This document shows, piece after piece, positions 18,549 to 26,484 of a stretch of 52,809 nt of DNA (position 1 is its first letter; every line of letters starts with the position of its first letter). This DNA comes from Piscicoccus intestinalis NBRC 104926 (GTDB lineage Bacteria > Actinomycetota > Actinomycetes > Actinomycetales > Dermatophilaceae). Where the stretch lies: the NCBI RefSeq assembly GCF_001515525.1, contig NZ_BCNQ01000018.1, positions 1-52,809 of the forward strand. The letters run 5' to 3'. The position numbers and the translations under genes are program-made. Below the pieces are notes generated by a model, which worked only from the letters and a program-made list of their open reading frames with translations, was not told where the DNA came from and made no database searches.

Positions 18549-19733
18549 ATGAGACGGTTCGGCGCAGGTGCGCTCATGATCGTCGGCGTGATCGCCGTGG
18601 CCGCCCTGCTGCGTGCCCCGATCACCGCCGTGCCGCCCGCGCTCGCGGAGATCACCGCCGACCTGCAGCTGTCCGCCGCCGCCGCGGGAGCGACCACCTC
18701 GCTGCCGCTCGTGTGTTTCGGGGTGTTCGCCTTCCTCGCGCCGCTGCTCATCGCCCGTCACGGCCTCGAACGCACCGCCCTGCTGCTGCTCGTTCCCCTG
18801 CTCCTCGGCCTGCTGCTGCGCAGCGCGGCCGGCGCGGCCGCGTTCTTCCTCGGGGCCGTGCTCCTCGGAGTCGGGATCGCGGTCGGCAACGTGCTGCTCC
18901 CCGCGCTCATCCGCGCCCGATTCGCCGGTCAGGTCGCCGTCGTCATGGGCGTCTACGTCTCCACGCTGCAGCTGTCCGGTGCCGCGGGGTCGGCGCTCAC
19001 CGTGCCGCTGCAGGAGGTGCTGGGGTGGAGTTGGCGGGGCGCGCTCGCCGTGTGGGCGGTGCCAGTCCTGGCGTTGCTGCCGTTGTGGTTCGTCATCGCC
19101 CGCCGGCCGGGCGGGCCCGCCTCCGGGCGCCTGCCGGTGGGGCTCGGGCACGTCGTCGGGCGCCGCATGCCGTGGGCCATCACGCTCTTCCTGGCGCTGC
19201 AGGCCGGGGTGTTCTATGCGCTGCTCACGTGGATTCCCGCGCAGCTGACCTCGCACGGCATCTCGGCGCACGCCGCCGGTCTCGCGCTGGGAGCCTTCTC
19301 CCTGCTCGGGCTGCCCGGCGCGTTCATCTCGCCCCAGTTCGCCACCGGGCGTCACGCCAGGGCCTACATCGCCGGCGCCTACGGGCTGCAGGCCCTGGCC
19401 ACGCTGCTGCTGCTCGTCGGGCCGACCGCGGCCCTCATCGGCACACTGATCTGTGGGCTCACCCAGGGTGCCGGGTTCTCCATCGCCCTGACCTTCATCG
19501 CCGACCAGCCCGACCCGCACGACGTGCCGGCGGTGTCGGCGCTGGCTCAGGGGATCGGCTATCTCGCCGCGGCCGCCGGGCCGGTGGCGCTCGGTCTGCT
19601 GCACGAGGCCTCCGACGGCTGGCTGTGGCCCGACGCGCTGCTCGCCGTCACCGTGCTCGTGCTCGTCGCCCTCGGCGGCGCGATCGGTAGCCGACTGCAC
19701 CGGGCCCACGCGTTCGAGCGGATAACCCGGTAG
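18549..19733 (+). CDS. MFS transporter, CynX/NimT-like
   Basis: The 394-residue protein has twelve hydrophobic segments and resembles the CynX/NimT branch of the major facilitator superfamily: RAPITAVPPALAEITADLQLS after the first span, then LPLVCFGVFAFLAPLLIARHG and a late GLTQGAGFSIALTF span. Family members export or import small anions or drugs; the substrate here cannot be read. A strong GGAGG stands just upstream of the ATG. Confidence 0.87.
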   Translation: MRRFGAGALMIVGVIAVAALLRAPITAVPPALAEITADLQLSAAAAGATTSLPLVCFGVFAFLAPLLIARHGLERTALLLLVPLLLGLLLRSAAGAAAFFLGAVLLGVGIAVGNVLLPALIRARFAGQVAVVMGVYVSTLQLSGAAGSALTVPLQEVLGWSWRGALAVWAVPVLALLPLWFVIARRPGGPASGRLPVGLGHVVGRRMPWAITLFLALQAGVFYALLTWIPAQLTSHGISAHAAGLALGAFSLLGLPGAFISPQFATGRHARAYIAGAYGLQALATLLLLVGPTAALIGTLICGLTQGAGFSIALTFIADQPDPHDVPAVSALAQGIGYLAAAAGPVALGLLHEASDGWLWPDALLAVTVLVLVALGGAIGSRLHRAHAFERITR

Positions 19734-20111
19734 GTTCAGGCGGCGACGTCGGGAGCCTGCCGCGCGGGCGAGGCGAGCCGCGGACGCCCGCGGGATCACC
19801 GGCAGGGAGGCGGCTCGGGGATGTGACGAGGGCGGCCGCGGTGGTGCCCGCATGCCGCCCTCGTGCCGACCCTCCACCGGGAAAGTTCGGGTGCGGGTCG
19901 ATCCTCCCCCGGGGAGTTCTGAGCCAAGACCCCCATTGTGCACCAGTTATCGCGCTCAGAACCGATCCGTGTCAGCACCCATTTTCGGCCCTCCACGGTG
20001 GTGCTCACGACCCATAACCGTTGATATGTGCAGGTCAGCGGCCTGAACGAGTCCAGACTGACGGCGCGTCTGTTTTGCCCGAAGTTGACGACCAAAGATA
20101 AGTTTGCAGTT
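19734..20111. other. Intergenic region with long inverted repeat
   Basis: This 378-bp stretch has lower GC near its end. It holds GTTCTGAGC (19916-19924) and GCTCAGAAC (19954-19962), 9-bp perfect arms around 29 bases, followed by a second pair AGCACC/GGTGCT near 19975-20010. The first ~100 bases have no recognisable signal. I see no convincing gene. The end holds the likely promoter of the ArsR-like gene. Confidence 0.45.
20075..20104 (+). promoter_or_regulatory. Candidate promoter of ArsR-like gene
   Basis: TTGCCC (20075-20080) and TAAGTT (20099-20104), spaced 18 bases, end 7 bases before the ATG at 20112, consistent with a leaderless mRNA. ATAA/TTAT half-sites around the start could be an autoregulatory operator. 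The match is modest. Confidence 0.35.
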
Positions 20112-20786
20112 ATGGTGACCGACTCGAAGACAATGGACTCCCGCTCAGGGGTCGCTCGCGCCCGGCAGCGCGTGCCAGCCCCGGACCGTCTGCGCGGTCT
20201 CGCGCATCCCGTCCGGGTCCGGGTGCTCGCCGCGCTGCGCACCGCCGGCCCCTCGACCGCCACGGCGCTCGCCCAACAGCTCGGACTCAACTCCGGCGCC
20301 ACCAGCTACCACCTGCGGCAGCTGGCGGCCTACGGCTTCATCGTCGAGGCCAACGATCTGGGCAACCGACGGGACCGCTACTGGAAGGTGCCCGAAGGCG
20401 GCGAGGCCCCCACCCCGACCGCCCGCCCCGAGCGCGGCCCCGTCGGCGACGTCGAGGCCCGCTCCGCCTACCTGCAGGCCCGGCTCGTCGAACAGACCGA
20501 CGCGGCCCAGGCCGCGATCGAGGCCCACCACGGCCTCGGGCGCGAGTGGAGCGAGGTGAGCGACCTCAGCACGCACATCGTCAACCTCACGCCGGAGCGA
20601 GCCGAGCGGCTGTTCGGCGACATCGCGCACCTCATCGACGAGGCCGGGCGCGAGAGCACCGACGCGGCCCCGCAGACCGACGAGACCACCGGTGACGGTG
20701 TCGACGGCGCTGCCGCCGAGCACACCGACGGCACACGGCCGTTCGTCGTGCAGGTGCAGGGCTTCGTCTCGCCCGCCGTGGGCTGA
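20112..20786 (+). CDS. ArsR-like winged-helix transcriptional regulator
   Basis: The 224-residue protein has an N-terminal winged-helix domain of the HTH_20 type: LRGLAHPVRVRVLAALRTAGPSTAT, LAQQLGLNSGATSYHLRQLAAYGFI and a wing ending RDRYWKV. No metal-binding Cys pair is seen. Residues 110-195 are helical and may bind a ligand or form dimers; the tail is acidic. The ATG at 20112 has no clear Shine-Dalgarno sequence. Upstream in-frame codons up to 20028 look non-coding. It is convergent with the dehydrogenase gene. Confidence 0.8.
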   Translation: MVTDSKTMDSRSGVARARQRVPAPDRLRGLAHPVRVRVLAALRTAGPSTATALAQQLGLNSGATSYHLRQLAAYGFIVEANDLGNRRDRYWKVPEGGEAPTPTARPERGPVGDVEARSAYLQARLVEQTDAAQAAIEAHHGLGREWSEVSDLSTHIVNLTPERAERLFGDIAHLIDEAGRESTDAAPQTDETTGDGVDGAAAEHTDGTRPFVVQVQGFVSPAVG

Positions 20787-20804
20787 CCGACTCCGCCGCA
20801 GCGT

Positions 20805-20824
20805 CCTCCGCTTCAGCGCGGAGG
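20805..20824. terminator. Hairpin between convergent genes
   Basis: CCTCCGC (20805-20811) and GCGGAGG (20818-20824) form a 7-bp perfect stem with a 6-base loop between the two stop codons. It could end transcripts from both sides. Confidence 0.5.
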
Positions 20825-20829
20825 CGGGG

Positions 20830-21867
20830 TCACAGCTCCTGCGTGAGCCGTTCCCGCGCGCGGCGCTGCGCCACCCGAGTGGGGGCCTCGTCGACCCGAG
20901 CCGACTCCTCGAGCAGGTCGGCCACGCGGGCGCCGATGCGGTCGACGTCCTTGCTGAGGCGCTCCTCGTCCCAGCCCATCGCGCGGGCGTGCTCGTGGAT
21001 GACACTGCCCGCGTTGACGATGTAGTCGGGCACCACGGTCACTCCCGCGGCGTGCAGCGCGTCGGCGGTCGTGTCGTCGTCGAAGATGTCGGCCGCGACC
21101 CCCGCCACGAGGCGGCACTGCAGCCGTCCCACGGAGTCGGCCCGCAGCACCTGCGGCACTGCGCACGGCGAGAAGATGTCGCACACGGCGTACGGCGCGT
21201 CCGCGGGATCGATGACCAGCCCGCCGATCTGGTCGGCGAGGCGCTGGGCGGCGTCGTGGTCGATGTCGCCGACCAGCACGCGCGCCCCGTCCGCGGCCAG
21301 CAGCCGCGCCAGCGCGGCGCCCACGTGACCGACTCCTTGCACGGCGACCCGCACATCGCGCAGGTCGTCGGTGCCGAGGGCGTGCACCGCACCGGCCCGC
21401 AGCGCGGCGTACGCGCCGCGCGCGCCCCAGGGCGAGGGATCGAAGTCGGCGCTGTAGACCTTGGCGCCCGCCGCCCGCATCGTCACCATGTCGGCGCGGG
21501 TCGTGCCCATGTCGATGCCGGGGATGAAAACCCCGACGCGCTTGACGAACTCGCCGAACCGCGTGAACAGCCGCTCCCGGTCGGCTCCCGCCGGGGCCGG
21601 CCCGTCGGTGACGATGACGGCCTTCGCGCCGCCGTAGGGCAGGTCGGCCAGCGCGTGTTTGAACGTCATGGCGCGCGCGAGCCGCTGAGCCTCGATGAGC
21701 GCGGCGGAGGCGTCCGGGTACTCCGAGAAGCGCACGCCGCCGAGCCCGGGACCCAGCGACGTGTCGTCGATCGCGATGACCGCGCGCAACCCGACGGTCT
21801 CGTCGGCACACGTGATGACCTGCTCGCTCGACCACGGGTTGAGCGGCTGAGGTGTCCGTCCGACCAT
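20830..21867 (-). CDS. Glu/Leu/Phe/Val dehydrogenase (leucine/valine type)
   Basis: The 345-residue enzyme has the amino-acid dehydrogenase N-terminal domain (IDDTSLGPGLGGVRFSEYP and catalytic-Lys region MTFKHALADLPYGGAKAVI) and an NAD-binding domain with VAVQGVGHVGAALARLLAADG. The length and GGxR motif fit leucine/valine dehydrogenases, which interconvert branched amino acids and 2-oxo acids with NAD. The ATG at 21867 has AGGAGG 5 bases upstream, which rules out a 36-codon longer start. Confidence 0.9.
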   Translation of the reverse strand: MVGRTPQPLNPWSSEQVITCADETVGLRAVIAIDDTSLGPGLGGVRFSEYPDASAALIEAQRLARAMTFKHALADLPYGGAKAVIVTDGPAPAGADRERLFTRFGEFVKRVGVFIPGIDMGTTRADMVTMRAAGAKVYSADFDPSPWGARGAYAALRAGAVHALGTDDLRDVRVAVQGVGHVGAALARLLAADGARVLVGDIDHDAAQRLADQIGGLVIDPADAPYAVCDIFSPCAVPQVLRADSVGRLQCRLVAGVAADIFDDDTTADALHAAGVTVVPDYIVNAGSVIHEHARAMGWDEERLSKDVDRIGARVADLLEESARVDEAPTRVAQRRARERLTQEL

Positions 21868-21978
21868 GCGTGCCTCCTGACGTTCGACTAGGACATCATC
21901 ACCCGAGGCGCGCCTGAACCTCAGATATCGAGGGTGGAGTCTGCGAGGAGTGTGTGCACCGCTTCGCGCAAGCACGCC

Positions 21979-22068
21979 ACCGGAGCGGCGGCCGGGCCGA
22001 CTCGCGCTACCGGAGCGGCGGCCGGGCCGACTCGCGCTACCGGAGCGGCGGCCGGGCCGACTCGCGCC
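21979..22068. repeat. Three tandem copies of a 30-bp unit
   Basis: Copies start at 21979, 22009 and 22039 with unit ACCGGAGCGGCGGCCGGGCC plus ten more bases. The first two are identical and the third differs only at its end. There are no spacers, so it is not a CRISPR array. Confidence 0.9.
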
Positions 22069-22190
22069 AGCACCGCCGGGCCAGGCCGGGCTCGAGCGTT
22101 CGTCGAACGCGCCGCCGTGCCGACGCGTCCCGACGACTGCTCCACCCGCTCAAGCGGCGCATTTCCGTCGCAAGGAAAGCGGCAGTCGGT

Positions 22191-22317
22191 GGGTCGAAGA
22201 CGACGTTGGCATACACACTCGCCCTCACGGCCGCCGAGGCCGGGCATCACCGCAGGTCACGAGCGCGCCCCCGAAGCCTGGATGCGAGTGTGTGAGCCAT
22301 TCTCGTCTTCGCCACTC
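22191..22317 (+). repeat. Dispersed palindromic element, copy A
   Basis: The element folds as nested arms: CGAAGACGA (22195-22203) with TCGTCTTCG (22303-22311), TGGC (22207-22210) with GCCA (22296-22299), and ACACACTCGC (22213-22222) with GCGAGTGTGT (22284-22293). The centre contains GCATCACCGCAG and TCACGAGC. The reverse complement of 50695-50820 shares GTTGGCATACA, the centre motifs and ATTCTCGTCTTCG. Confidence 0.8.
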
Positions 22318-22436
22318 GGGACGGCCCCGCTAGGCCCACCGACGGGAGGCCGCGACGGGGTGACCGGGCGCGATCCCCGAGGCGGACCGGGGGCGGCTTG
22401 GGGGCGGCCTCAGACTGCAGGAGCCCGCCCCGAGGC

Positions 22437-23975
22437 TCACCGCGAGGCCACGACGCGGCCCGCGATGACCGTGGCCACCGGCCGGGTGGCGCGCAGTCGC
22501 GCCGCCGCCTGCGCCGACCCCTCGCCGGGCGCGCCGCGCGGATCCTCCTGCAGGAGAACGACATCGCCCGGGTGGCCGGGTGCGATCGTGCCCCAGCCGT
22601 CGGTGCTCGCGGCCAGCGCCTGCGGCACGGTGAGCGCCTGCTCGGGGTGCCACGGGTCGCGGTCGTCGGCGCTGCGGTGCACCGCGGCGGCCATCGCCAG
22701 CCACGGGTCGGGTGGCGCCACCGGGGCGTCGGAGCCGAGCCGCACGTCGACCCCCGCGTCGATCATCGCCCGCAGCGCGAACGAGCGGGGCGCCCCGGTC
22801 GGCCAGCACAGGTCGGTGACGTCACGGTCGTCGAGCAGGTGAGCCGGTTGCACGCTGGCGCGCACGCCCACCGCCGCCATCCGCGGCACGTCCTGCCAGC
22901 GCACCAGCTGGGCGTGTTCGATCGAGCCCCGCACACCGGTCGCCGCCATGACGTCGAGCGCCTGCGCGACGGCCGCGTCGCCGATAGCGTGCAGCGCGAC
23001 GTCCAGGCCGGCCGCGCGCGCCCGCCCCGCCAAAGCCAGCAGCTCCTGCCGCGAATAGTTCTGTACCCCAAGCGGATTCGCGGTTACGGGGGAGTCGGGG
23101 TGGGCGGCCGGGTAGGGCTCGCAACACCAGGCGGTGCGGGTGTTCAGCGACCCGTCGCTGATGATCTTCAGCGGCCCCATCGTCACCAGCGGCCCGGCCA
23201 GCGCCGCGCCGCTGGGCAGCCCGGCCGCCTCCACCTGCGCCAGCGTCTCGGGGTAGACGCTCGCGCGCACGCGGAACGGCGACAGGGCGCCCACCCGGGC
23301 CGGCCAGTCCCGGTAGGCGGCGGAGTGCTCCATGTCGACGATGCCGACGACGCCGCGGGCCTGCAGGTCGGCGACCAGGCCGCGCAGCCCGCGTTCCCCG
23401 GCCTCGCGCACCCCGGGCAGGTCGCGCAGCCGGCCCATGACCGCGAACCACTCCGACTCCTGCATGGGGCCCTCGCGCGGCGGGAGACCGAGCAGCCGCA
23501 GCGCCGCGGAGTTGAGCCAGCCGTTGTGGCAGTCGGCGCTGATCGCGACCACCGGGTGCGCGCCGCTGACCGCGTCGAGGTCGGCCACGCTGCCCAGCCG
23601 CGGCCAGGCGACACTGCGGTATCCCGAGGCGCTGATCAGCGAGGACGGGTCGGGCAGCGCCGCGGCGTGCGCCCCGATGAGGGCGGCGGCGGCCGGTGCG
23701 CTCGTCGCCCCCGACAGGTCGAGGCGCTCCCGGTCGGCGCCCGCCTGCAGAGCGTGCACGTGCTGGTCCCACAGGCCGGGCATGGCCCACACGCCGCCGG
23801 CGTCGACGACCGGCTCGCCGCGCGAGACGAGACCGGGCGCGACCTCGGTGACCCGGCCGTCGATGATGCGCACATCCGTGGGTGTGGCGTGTCCGGTGGG
23901 GGCCGGCCCGGCCGCGATCGGGGTGCCCAACGGCACGAGCCGCACGCCGGTGAGCAGCAGCGAGGGCAGGGGCAT
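22437..23975 (-). CDS. Amidohydrolase_3 (YtcJ-like) metal-dependent hydrolase
   Basis: The 512-residue enzyme belongs to the amidohydrolase superfamily: WDQHVH metal site (about residue 72), a later SADCHNGWLNSAAL segment, LHAIGDAAVAQAL with a metal His, and GSDAPVAPPDPW with the catalytic Asp. YtcJ-like enzymes hydrolyse amide or carbamate bonds; the substrate is not known. I chose the ATG at 23975, where homology to RLVPLG-type N-termini begins; GTG/ATG starts 4 to 12 codons earlier remain possible. Confidence 0.87.
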   Translation of the reverse strand: MPLPSLLLTGVRLVPLGTPIAAGPAPTGHATPTDVRIIDGRVTEVAPGLVSRGEPVVDAGGVWAMPGLWDQHVHALQAGADRERLDLSGATSAPAAAALIGAHAAALPDPSSLISASGYRSVAWPRLGSVADLDAVSGAHPVVAISADCHNGWLNSAALRLLGLPPREGPMQESEWFAVMGRLRDLPGVREAGERGLRGLVADLQARGVVGIVDMEHSAAYRDWPARVGALSPFRVRASVYPETLAQVEAAGLPSGAALAGPLVTMGPLKIISDGSLNTRTAWCCEPYPAAHPDSPVTANPLGVQNYSRQELLALAGRARAAGLDVALHAIGDAAVAQALDVMAATGVRGSIEHAQLVRWQDVPRMAAVGVRASVQPAHLLDDRDVTDLCWPTGAPRSFALRAMIDAGVDVRLGSDAPVAPPDPWLAMAAAVHRSADDRDPWHPEQALTVPQALAASTDGWGTIAPGHPGDVVLLQEDPRGAPGEGSAQAAARLRATRPVATVIAGRVVASR

Positions 23976-24017
23976 GCATCCAAGCATCGGGCACGCCGCA
24001 ACCGTGGTCACGGGCGG

Positions 24018-24935
24018 CTACGACAGCAGCAGCACGGCGAGCAGGATGACCGGCACCGACCCCAGCGTCGTGATGAGAATCGTGTCGCGGGAGACCGCCG
24101 TGCCGACGTCGTACCGGGTGGCGTGCACGAAGATGTTCTGCGCAGTCGGCAGCGCCGCGGTGACGACGATCGCGAGCAGCGGCAGCCCCTCGGCGCCGAG
24201 CAGCCCGGCGGCCACGGCCCACGCGACCAGCGGCTGCACGAGGAGCTTGAGCAGCGACGTCGCCCACAGCTGCCCGCCGATGCCCGCACCCAGTCCGGGC
24301 CCCAGCCGCAGCGCGATGCCGTACCCCAGCAGCATCGCCGGCACCGCGAGCTCGCCGAGCAGCTCGATCGGCGCGTGGATCGGGGTGGGCAGCCGCACCC
24401 CGAAGATCGCCATGAGCAACCCGAGCAGGGAGCCGACGGTCAACGGGTTGGTGACGGCCGTGACGAGCACGCGGCGCACCCCGCCTCCGCCACGCACGTG
24501 CCGGTCGAGCACGACGAGGGCCAGTGGCTGCAGGAACAGCAACTGCATGAGCAGCGTCGGGGCGACGAGCGCGGCGTCGCCGAGGGCGTAGGCCGCGATC
24601 GGGATGCCGAGGTTGCCGGCGTTGACGTAGGCGCTGGACAGCGCGCCGATCGTCGTCGCCCCCACGTCGAGCTTCCAGACGAACCGGGCCAGCAGCACCC
24701 AGATGAGGCAGACGACGACCACCGCCGTGAAGCTCGCGACGAGGTTGGCCGACAGCAGCCGGTGCACGTCGGCCTCCGCGATCGTCAGCAGCATGAGGCA
24801 CGGGCTGCCGACGTAGAAGGCGAGGCGGGCCAGCACCCGCTGGGCCGGCATGTCGAACAGACCGATGTGGGCGACGAGCATGCCGACGGCGATGACGATG
24901 CCGATCGTCACGAACCCGGTGAGCGCACCCAGCAC
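24018..24935 (-). CDS. AEC family transporter (auxin efflux carrier-like)
   Basis: The 305-residue membrane protein shows the AEC fold of ten spans in two halves: IGIVIAVGMLVAHIGLF, LSSAYVNAGNLGIPIAAYALG (the conserved N-x-G-N-x-G-x-P crossover) and VVTAALPTAQNIFVHATRY in the second half. Members carry organic acids such as malate. The GTG at 24935 has AAGGAG 6 bases upstream and is preferred to an upstream start. It precedes the amidohydrolase by about 42 bp on the same strand, so they may share a transcript. Confidence 0.88.
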   Translation of the reverse strand: MLGALTGFVTIGIVIAVGMLVAHIGLFDMPAQRVLARLAFYVGSPCLMLLTIAEADVHRLLSANLVASFTAVVVVCLIWVLLARFVWKLDVGATTIGALSSAYVNAGNLGIPIAAYALGDAALVAPTLLMQLLFLQPLALVVLDRHVRGGGGVRRVLVTAVTNPLTVGSLLGLLMAIFGVRLPTPIHAPIELLGELAVPAMLLGYGIALRLGPGLGAGIGGQLWATSLLKLLVQPLVAWAVAAGLLGAEGLPLLAIVVTAALPTAQNIFVHATRYDVGTAVSRDTILITTLGSVPVILLAVLLLS

Positions 24936-25085
24936 CGCGGTCTCCTTGCCTCGAGGGAGTCGGGCCACGCGTCGGGCCCCACTCACTCTCGCACCCGTGC
25001 CGCGGGTCAGTCGGCCGGGGGACACAGCCTCCGGCTGGTCAGGGGCCCGTCGAGCGCACGCCCAGCACTCGGGCAGCGTCCGAAC

Positions 25086-26165
25086 TCAGGACTCTTCGCT
25101 GACCGTCGGCTTGGCGGGGCCGCGCCCGGCGCAGCAGCCGACGGGGCAGCGCAGACCGGGCGTGGGCCGGGCGTCGCGTTCGGCGGCGGCGCGGGCGAGC
25201 AGCAGGTCGACGAGTCCGGCGACGAAGACGGGGTCGTCGCGCACCGTGCTGACCCGCGCCACGGCGAGCCCGCGCTCCTGGGCGGCCTCGACCGCCTCCT
25301 CGTCGAGATCGTGCACGACCTCCATGTGGTCGGAGACGAACCCGATCGGGGCGATGAGCACGCCCCGCACGCCGGTGCCGGCCAGCTGGGCGATGGCGTC
25401 GCTGACGTCGGGCTCGAGCCAGGGCTGACTCGGCGGGCCCGACCGCGAGCAGTACGTCAGCTGCCACGGCACGTCGACGCCGCACTGCGCGCGGACGGCC
25501 GACATGACGTCGTCGCACACCTGCAGATGCTGCTGCTGGTAGACGCCCGGTTCGCCGGGCGGGCCCGACGAGTCGTTCATCGCGACCGGGATCGAGTGGG
25601 TGACGAACAGCACGGTCACCTCGCTCGGCTGCAGGGCGCTGCTGGTGAGCAGGGTGCGGAAGGCCTCGACGATGTGCCGCCGGGTCGGCTCCCGGAACGC
25701 CCGGGTGTGTCCGTACGGGCGCAGCACGTCGATCTCCAGGCCACCGCCGACGCGCTCGAGCGCCGCGGCGAGGTCCTCACGGTAGGAGCGGCAGCCCGAA
25801 TAGCTGGAGTAGGCGCTGGTGACGACCGTCAGCAGCCGGCGCACCCCGGCGTCGCGGGCCTGCTGCAGCGCCTCGTGCGTGTACGGCGGCCAGAACTTGT
25901 TGCCCCAGAACACCGGCACGTCGACGCCGCGGCGGGTCAGCTCCCTGGTCAGTCCGGCGATCAGCGCGCGGTTCTCGTCGTTGATCGGGCTGCGCCCCGC
26001 GCGCTTGTCGTAGTGGTGGGCCACCTCGCGGAGCCGGTCGTCGGGCACGCCGCGCCCGGCGGTGACATTGCGCAGGAACGGCATGACGTCGTCGGGCCCC
26101 TCCGGGCCGCCGAAGGAGTGCAGCAACAGCCCGTCGTAGGGGGCCAGCGGAGTGCGGTCGGTCAT
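25086..26165 (-). CDS. hemH: Coproporphyrin ferrochelatase
   Basis: The 359-residue protein carries ferrochelatase motifs: LLHSFGGPEGPDDVMPFLRN, SAYSSYSGCRSYRED, the catalytic His in FVTHSIP, and IGFVSDHMEVVHDLDEEA. It inserts Fe2+ into coproporphyrin III (or protoporphyrin IX) late in haem synthesis. The C-terminal LRCPVGCC together with the Cys of SGCRSY fits the 2Fe-2S cluster of actinobacterial ferrochelatases. A 15-bp perfect palindrome lies 32-46 bp upstream of the ATG. Confidence 0.94.
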   Translation of the reverse strand: MTDRTPLAPYDGLLLHSFGGPEGPDDVMPFLRNVTAGRGVPDDRLREVAHHYDKRAGRSPINDENRALIAGLTRELTRRGVDVPVFWGNKFWPPYTHEALQQARDAGVRRLLTVVTSAYSSYSGCRSYREDLAAALERVGGGLEIDVLRPYGHTRAFREPTRRHIVEAFRTLLTSSALQPSEVTVLFVTHSIPVAMNDSSGPPGEPGVYQQQHLQVCDDVMSAVRAQCGVDVPWQLTYCSRSGPPSQPWLEPDVSDAIAQLAGTGVRGVLIAPIGFVSDHMEVVHDLDEEAVEAAQERGLAVARVSTVRDDPVFVAGLVDLLLARAAAERDARPTPGLRCPVGCCAGRGPAKPTVSEES

Positions 26166-26484
26166 CGCGGTCCTTCGGGTCGGCGGAGTCAGCGGCCCAT
26201 GGTCACCATGGTCGAGCGGGATTACCCCCGACGTTACGTGCGCGAGCAGCCCACGCGCAGGGCGGTCCCCAACCTCGCCCTGGGTGGCCGGGGGTGGCCG
26301 CGGGGTAACCGGTGGGTGGCGGCGGGTGGCGGCGGGTGGCGGCGGGTGGCAACGGGGTGGCAGTCGGTGTCACGCGGGTGGCTGCGGCTCGCCGCGCGGC
26401 GGGACCTGTCCGATTCGCGATGACGACGTGAGTCATGCTGGGCGCACGGCCCGTCCCCTCCCACGCTCGAAAGGAGCCACGATC
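26166..26484. other. Intergenic region with palindrome and 10-bp tandem repeat
   Basis: This 319-bp gap holds CCATGGT-C-ACCATGG (26197-26211), a perfect odd palindrome near the ferrochelatase start, and about four copies of GGCGGGTGGC (26311-26350) in a longer G-rich run to about 26380. The aminotransferase ribosome site AAGGAG is at the right end. No gene is seen. Confidence 0.6.

Larger units (their letters stand above)
21868..22436. other. Repeat-rich intergenic region
   Basis: This 569-bp gap carries three 30-bp tandem repeats (21979-22068) and one copy of the dispersed palindromic element (22191-22317). Several open frames cross it in both strands, but all run through the repeats and have skewed Arg/Pro composition, so none is called. 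The promoter of the dehydrogenase should lie in its first ~80 bases. Confidence 0.6.

Noticed and set aside
21979-22068. CRISPR-like 30-bp repeats
   Set aside because: The repeats are contiguous with no spacers, and no cas genes are near.
21921-22333. Open frames of 100-130 residues across the repeat region
   Set aside because: They run through tandem and palindromic repeats in several frames and have no coding-like composition, good start site or domain.
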